Assembly (NCBI GenBank): GCA_035290185.1
Contig: DATDUW010000031.1
Location: 1 to 8,898 of the forward strand
Direction of reading: 5' to 3'
DNA length: 8,898 nucleotides
Origin: DATDUW01 sp035290185
GTDB taxonomy: Bacteria; Patescibacteriota; Patescibacteriia; UBA9934; GWF2-40-263
The notes under the pieces were generated by a model that saw only the letters and a program-made list of their open reading frames with translations, made no database searches and was not told the DNA's origin. The translations under genes and the position numbers were made by a program. Positions 6,452-8,898 of the stretch are shown piece by piece (the first letter of the stretch is position 1; each line of letters begins with the position of its first letter).

Positions 6452-8291
6452 ACAACCCATGATTTTTTTCGCAAACTTGCGGAACCGAACAAAAAAGAAG
6501 AGAAAGACCATGATGGTCTCTCTCTTGGGTTTGACCGCTGTTTTTCTCCTTGGATTTTTTCTGGGAAGAATGATCGGGTTTCGGCCAATCATTGTCAACC
6601 AAAAAAATGCGATGTCCTTAGAAACAGACAGGCAACCTTCGCAAACATTTCTCCTCGATGGGATGGAGGGCATTCATGACGTTGTAGCCGCGGCTGAACG
6701 ATTGGAAGTTCCCACAACGCTTTTTGATGGTGATCCCGTCCACGCTGCCCTTCTTCCGCACCACACCTTGATCTCGGAGAAGATCGGCTCTTTTTGGACA
6801 CGGATCGCTCAACGGACAAATCCGTCTGTGATTGTTTTGCTCGCGCCCGCACATGAGAATCAAGGAGAGGCTTTGGTTCAGACGGCACGAGGTATTTGGA
6901 AAACACCCCTCGGCTCTATTGAAACAGAAGACGCGATCGTTTCTGGATTGGCTGAAACGGGAGTGGTTGCGGAGGAACCGTTTTCTTTTGTCGATGAACA
7001 CGGGATCGGTGTTCATCTTCCTTTCATCGCCAAATTGTTTCCACAGGCACGGATCGTGCCGATCATCGCCAAATCTTTGGCGGGAGAGCGGGAAGCGCGC
7101 GCGCTTGTTTCCGCGTTTGACAACCTTCTTCCCGAGGACACTCTTCTGGTTTCAAGTGTGGATTTTTCGCACGGTCTGTTGTCCCAAGAAAGCGATCAAC
7201 GAGATCGAGAAACTCTCGCGCTTATCGCGGGACGGGATTACGTGAGACTAGACCGCCTGAGCTCGGAATTCGTTGATTCGCCGTTCGCGTTGGAAACATT
7301 TTTGCTTTGGACGGATAGGGAAGAAAGGCGCTCACAACTCGTCTGGCATTCCAACGCGGGAGAATTTACAGGGGATCGGATGATCCCAGGAACAAGCTAT
7401 GTTGTTTTTTTTGCTCCGCGTCCCAAAACGTCGTTTACTCTCACGGCTGTTGGGGATGTAATGCTCGGCCGCAAGGTGGCAGACTGGCTTTCACAGACGA
7501 CCATAGAAGAAGCATTGAAAGAAGCTTCGTCTGCGGTTGCCGGGAGCGATCTTATCTTTGCAAATCTTGAGAGCGTGTTTACGCGTTCCGAAACGGTCGT
7601 TGATAAGCCGATTCGGTTCAAAGGTGATCCAGAAATGGGGACAGACGCCCTTACGTTTATGGGTTTCACACAGGTTTCTGTTGCGAATAACCACGTCAAT
7701 GATTATGGAGAGGCGGCTTGGAAGGAATCGATTGGATATTTGAAAACCGCAGGGATTGATCCGGTGGGCGGCTATCGCAATGACGGGGTTCCGGTGATTG
7801 CGGAATTACGCGATCGTCGAGTCGTTTTTCTCGCCTTCGATGATTTGAATCGCCGTATCGATCTTTCATCCGCTTCGGAACAGATTCAATCTGCCCATGT
7901 CCTAGGTGATCTTCTGATCGTCTCCTTTCATTGGGGTAATGAGTATGAACATTTTCCGATCCAACGGCAGAAAGATCTTGCTCATAGGGCGATTGATGCG
8001 GGTGCTGATCTTGTGATCGGACATCATCCGCATGTTTTGCAGGGAATGGAAAAATATAAAGACGGCTTGATTTTGTATTCATTGGGAAATTTTATCTTTG
8101 ACCAAATTGGGGAAGACGAGAACGAAAGTGTTGTCGCAAAAATACAATGGGAAGGATCAAAATGGTCGGTTGAGTTTATTCCCATGCGTATCAAGCGAGG
8201 ATTTCCACGATTTGCAAATGAGGAGGAAAAACAGGCGACCTTTCGCTGGTTTGCACAGGGGAACGGGGAACAGCTGAATGAATCCGAATAA
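6441..8291 (+). CDS. Membrane-anchored Memo-like / CapA-like fusion protein
   Basis: A 616-residue two-domain protein. A basic N-terminus (RNRTKKKRK, 14-22) and one hydrophobic helix (about 25-45) predict a type II anchor with the rest outside. Residues about 100-326 match the Memo family (AmmeMemoRadiSam protein B): LLPHHTL (104-110), LLAPAHE (133-139), WKTPLGS (153-159), DEHGIGVHLPF (185-195), IVPII (205-209) and SVDFSHG (239-245). His107/108, His138 and His244 are likely metal ligands by analogy. Residues about 333-560 match CapA/PGA_cap calcineurin-like metallophosphatases: GDVMLGR (338-344), NLE (375-377), NNHVNDYG (416-423), FHWGNEY (496-502), GHHPHVLQ (527-534) and SLGNFIFDQ (547-555). 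CapA proteins are linked to poly-gamma-glutamate capsule, but no capB/capC partner is in view, so the substrate is unknown. The protein contains no Cys, which fits an exported location. The start overlaps the previous gene by 11 bases, so translation is probably coupled. An alternative start is ATG 6459. Confidence 0.9.
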   Translation: MANKQPMIFFANLRNRTKKKRKTMMVSLLGLTAVFLLGFFLGRMIGFRPIIVNQKNAMSLETDRQPSQTFLLDGMEGIHDVVAAAERLEVPTTLFDGDPVHAALLPHHTLISEKIGSFWTRIAQRTNPSVIVLLAPAHENQGEALVQTARGIWKTPLGSIETEDAIVSGLAETGVVAEEPFSFVDEHGIGVHLPFIAKLFPQARIVPIIAKSLAGEREARALVSAFDNLLPEDTLLVSSVDFSHGLLSQESDQRDRETLALIAGRDYVRLDRLSSEFVDSPFALETFLLWTDREERRSQLVWHSNAGEFTGDRMIPGTSYVVFFAPRPKTSFTLTAVGDVMLGRKVADWLSQTTIEEALKEASSAVAGSDLIFANLESVFTRSETVVDKPIRFKGDPEMGTDALTFMGFTQVSVANNHVNDYGEAAWKESIGYLKTAGIDPVGGYRNDGVPVIAELRDRRVVFLAFDDLNRRIDLSSASEQIQSAHVLGDLLIVSFHWGNEYEHFPIQRQKDLAHRAIDAGADLVIGHHPHVLQGMEKYKDGLILYSLGNFIFDQIGEDENESVVAKIQWEGSKWSVEFIPMRIKRGFPRFANEEEKQATFRWFAQGNGEQLNESE

Positions 8292-8300
8292 GATTTTTGT

Positions 8301-8898
8301 GTGTCGAACCTCCCTTGGCATGCAGCGAAAATTTCAGAAATTTTTTCCTCTCTTCAAACAGAGAAGGACGGTTTGAGCGCGGAAAGCGCGCGGCGGCGAC
8401 GACAGGATTACGGTTCGAACGCGTTACCGCGGGAACGGAGAATTTCTTGGTGGCTTCTTTTGCTTCGGCAAGGGACGAGCCCGCTCATCCTCATTCTTTT
8501 TTTGGCTGCCGGTGTCAGTCTTTTCTTGGGAGATGCCATGAACGCAGGCGTCATTGCGGCGGCTGTTTTTCTTAATGTGGCGGTTGGTTTCGTTCAGGAA
8601 TTTAAGGCCAATCGTGCGCTTGAGCGTCTGCGCGCCCTCGTGCAACCGCGCGCGCGAGTAATCCGTGATGGAAGGGAAGTCACCGTGTGGGCGGAAGAGA
8701 TCGTTCCTGGTGACCTGCTCGTTTTAAAAATGGGAGATCGGGCCGTGGCGGATGCGCGGGTGATCGAATCCGCGAATCTGGAAATGAATGAAGCCCCTCT
8801 GACCGGGGAATCATTCTCCGTTTCCAAAACAGCTGATCCCGTATTCGAAGGCGCGATTTTGGCTGAACGCTCCTGTATCGTTTATGCCGGAACGAATG
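8301..8898 (+). CDS. P2-type (calcium-type) cation-transporting ATPase, N-terminal part (3' end outside window)
   Basis: The first 199 residues of a P-type ATPase, an ATP-driven membrane ion pump. The cation-ATPase N-terminal domain runs from WHAAKISEIFSSL (6-18) to DGLSAESARRRRQDYGSNALP (23-43 region). Two membrane helices follow: M1 about 61-77 (PLILILFLAAGVSLFLG) and M2 about 83-101 (GVIAAAVFLNVAVGFVQEF). The actuator domain has IVPGDLLVLKMGDRAVADAR (134-153) and LTGES (167-171), the loop required for dephosphorylation. The DKTG phosphorylation site and the ion-binding helices lie beyond the window, so calcium is only the likeliest ion; SERCA-, PMCA- and H+-type pumps share this start. GTG 8301 is the only plausible start, because an in-frame stop (the end of the previous gene) lies 9 bases upstream. 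No clear Shine-Dalgarno precedes it, so reinitiation from the upstream gene is possible. Confidence 0.9.
   Translation, partial: MSNLPWHAAKISEIFSSLQTEKDGLSAESARRRRQDYGSNALPRERRISWWLLLLRQGTSPLILILFLAAGVSLFLGDAMNAGVIAAAVFLNVAVGFVQEFKANRALERLRALVQPRARVIRDGREVTVWAEEIVPGDLLVLKMGDRAVADARVIESANLEMNEAPLTGESFSVSKTADPVFEGAILAERSCIVYAGTN

Noticed and set aside
8260..8291. Two GGAAC motifs before the P-type ATPase that resemble ECF -35 elements
   Set aside because: No suitable -10 (CGTC-like) element is found at 15-17 bases from either, and the motifs lie inside the coding end of the previous gene.
8297..8575. 92-residue plus-strand open frame after the Memo-CapA gene
   Set aside because: It is out of frame with the P-type ATPase, whose conserved N-terminal, M1-M2 and TGES motifs occupy the same bases.

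Overview
The window reads as a compact stretch of a bacterial genome, most likely from the Candidatus Patescibacteria (CPR) or a similar small-genome lineage. The grounds are indirect: genes are packed almost end to end on one strand, TTG and GTG starts are frequent, UvrC is shortened, and an ECF sigma factor sits next to a giant membrane-anchored alpha-2-macroglobulin-like protein whose N-terminus looks like an anti-sigma segment. TGA is a stop (end of the sigma gene), so the code is the ordinary one and not the UGA=Gly code of Gracilibacteria/Absconditabacteria. The lineage is an inference; no marker in the window settles it. Base composition looks balanced and even throughout, with no sign of a foreign island, IS element, tRNA, rRNA or CRISPR.

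Layout, all on the + strand: (1) 2-301, the C-terminal end of uvrC, lacking the usual helix-hairpin-helix tail; (2) 306-557, a small three-helix membrane protein of the CBU_0592-like family; (3) 568-1221, an ECF-type sigma factor; (4) 1274-6451, a 1725-residue alpha-2-macroglobulin-like protein without the thioester motif; (5) 6441-8291, a membrane-anchored fusion of a Memo-like domain and a CapA-like metallophosphoesterase; (6) 8301-8898, the N-terminal end of a P2-type (calcium-type) cation-transporting ATPase, running off the window. Intergenic gaps are 4, 10 and 52 bases, then an 11-base overlap, then 9 bases. No stretch of more than 300 bases lacks a gene, and I saw no convincing intrinsic terminator, so one transcript could cover everything, perhaps with an internal start before gene 4.

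How the genes may work together: the sigma factor and the macroglobulin-like protein look like a matched pair. The short cytoplasmic head of the large protein carries a basic/hydrophobic segment of the kind seen in ECF-linked membrane proteins, followed by one transmembrane helix and a very long exported region. I read this as a possible envelope-sensing unit in which an external multi-domain protein controls the sigma factor. The Memo-CapA protein is predicted to face the same compartment, and the P-type ATPase is a membrane ion pump, so genes 2 and 4-6 are all envelope genes. uvrC is probably a neighbour and not a functional partner.
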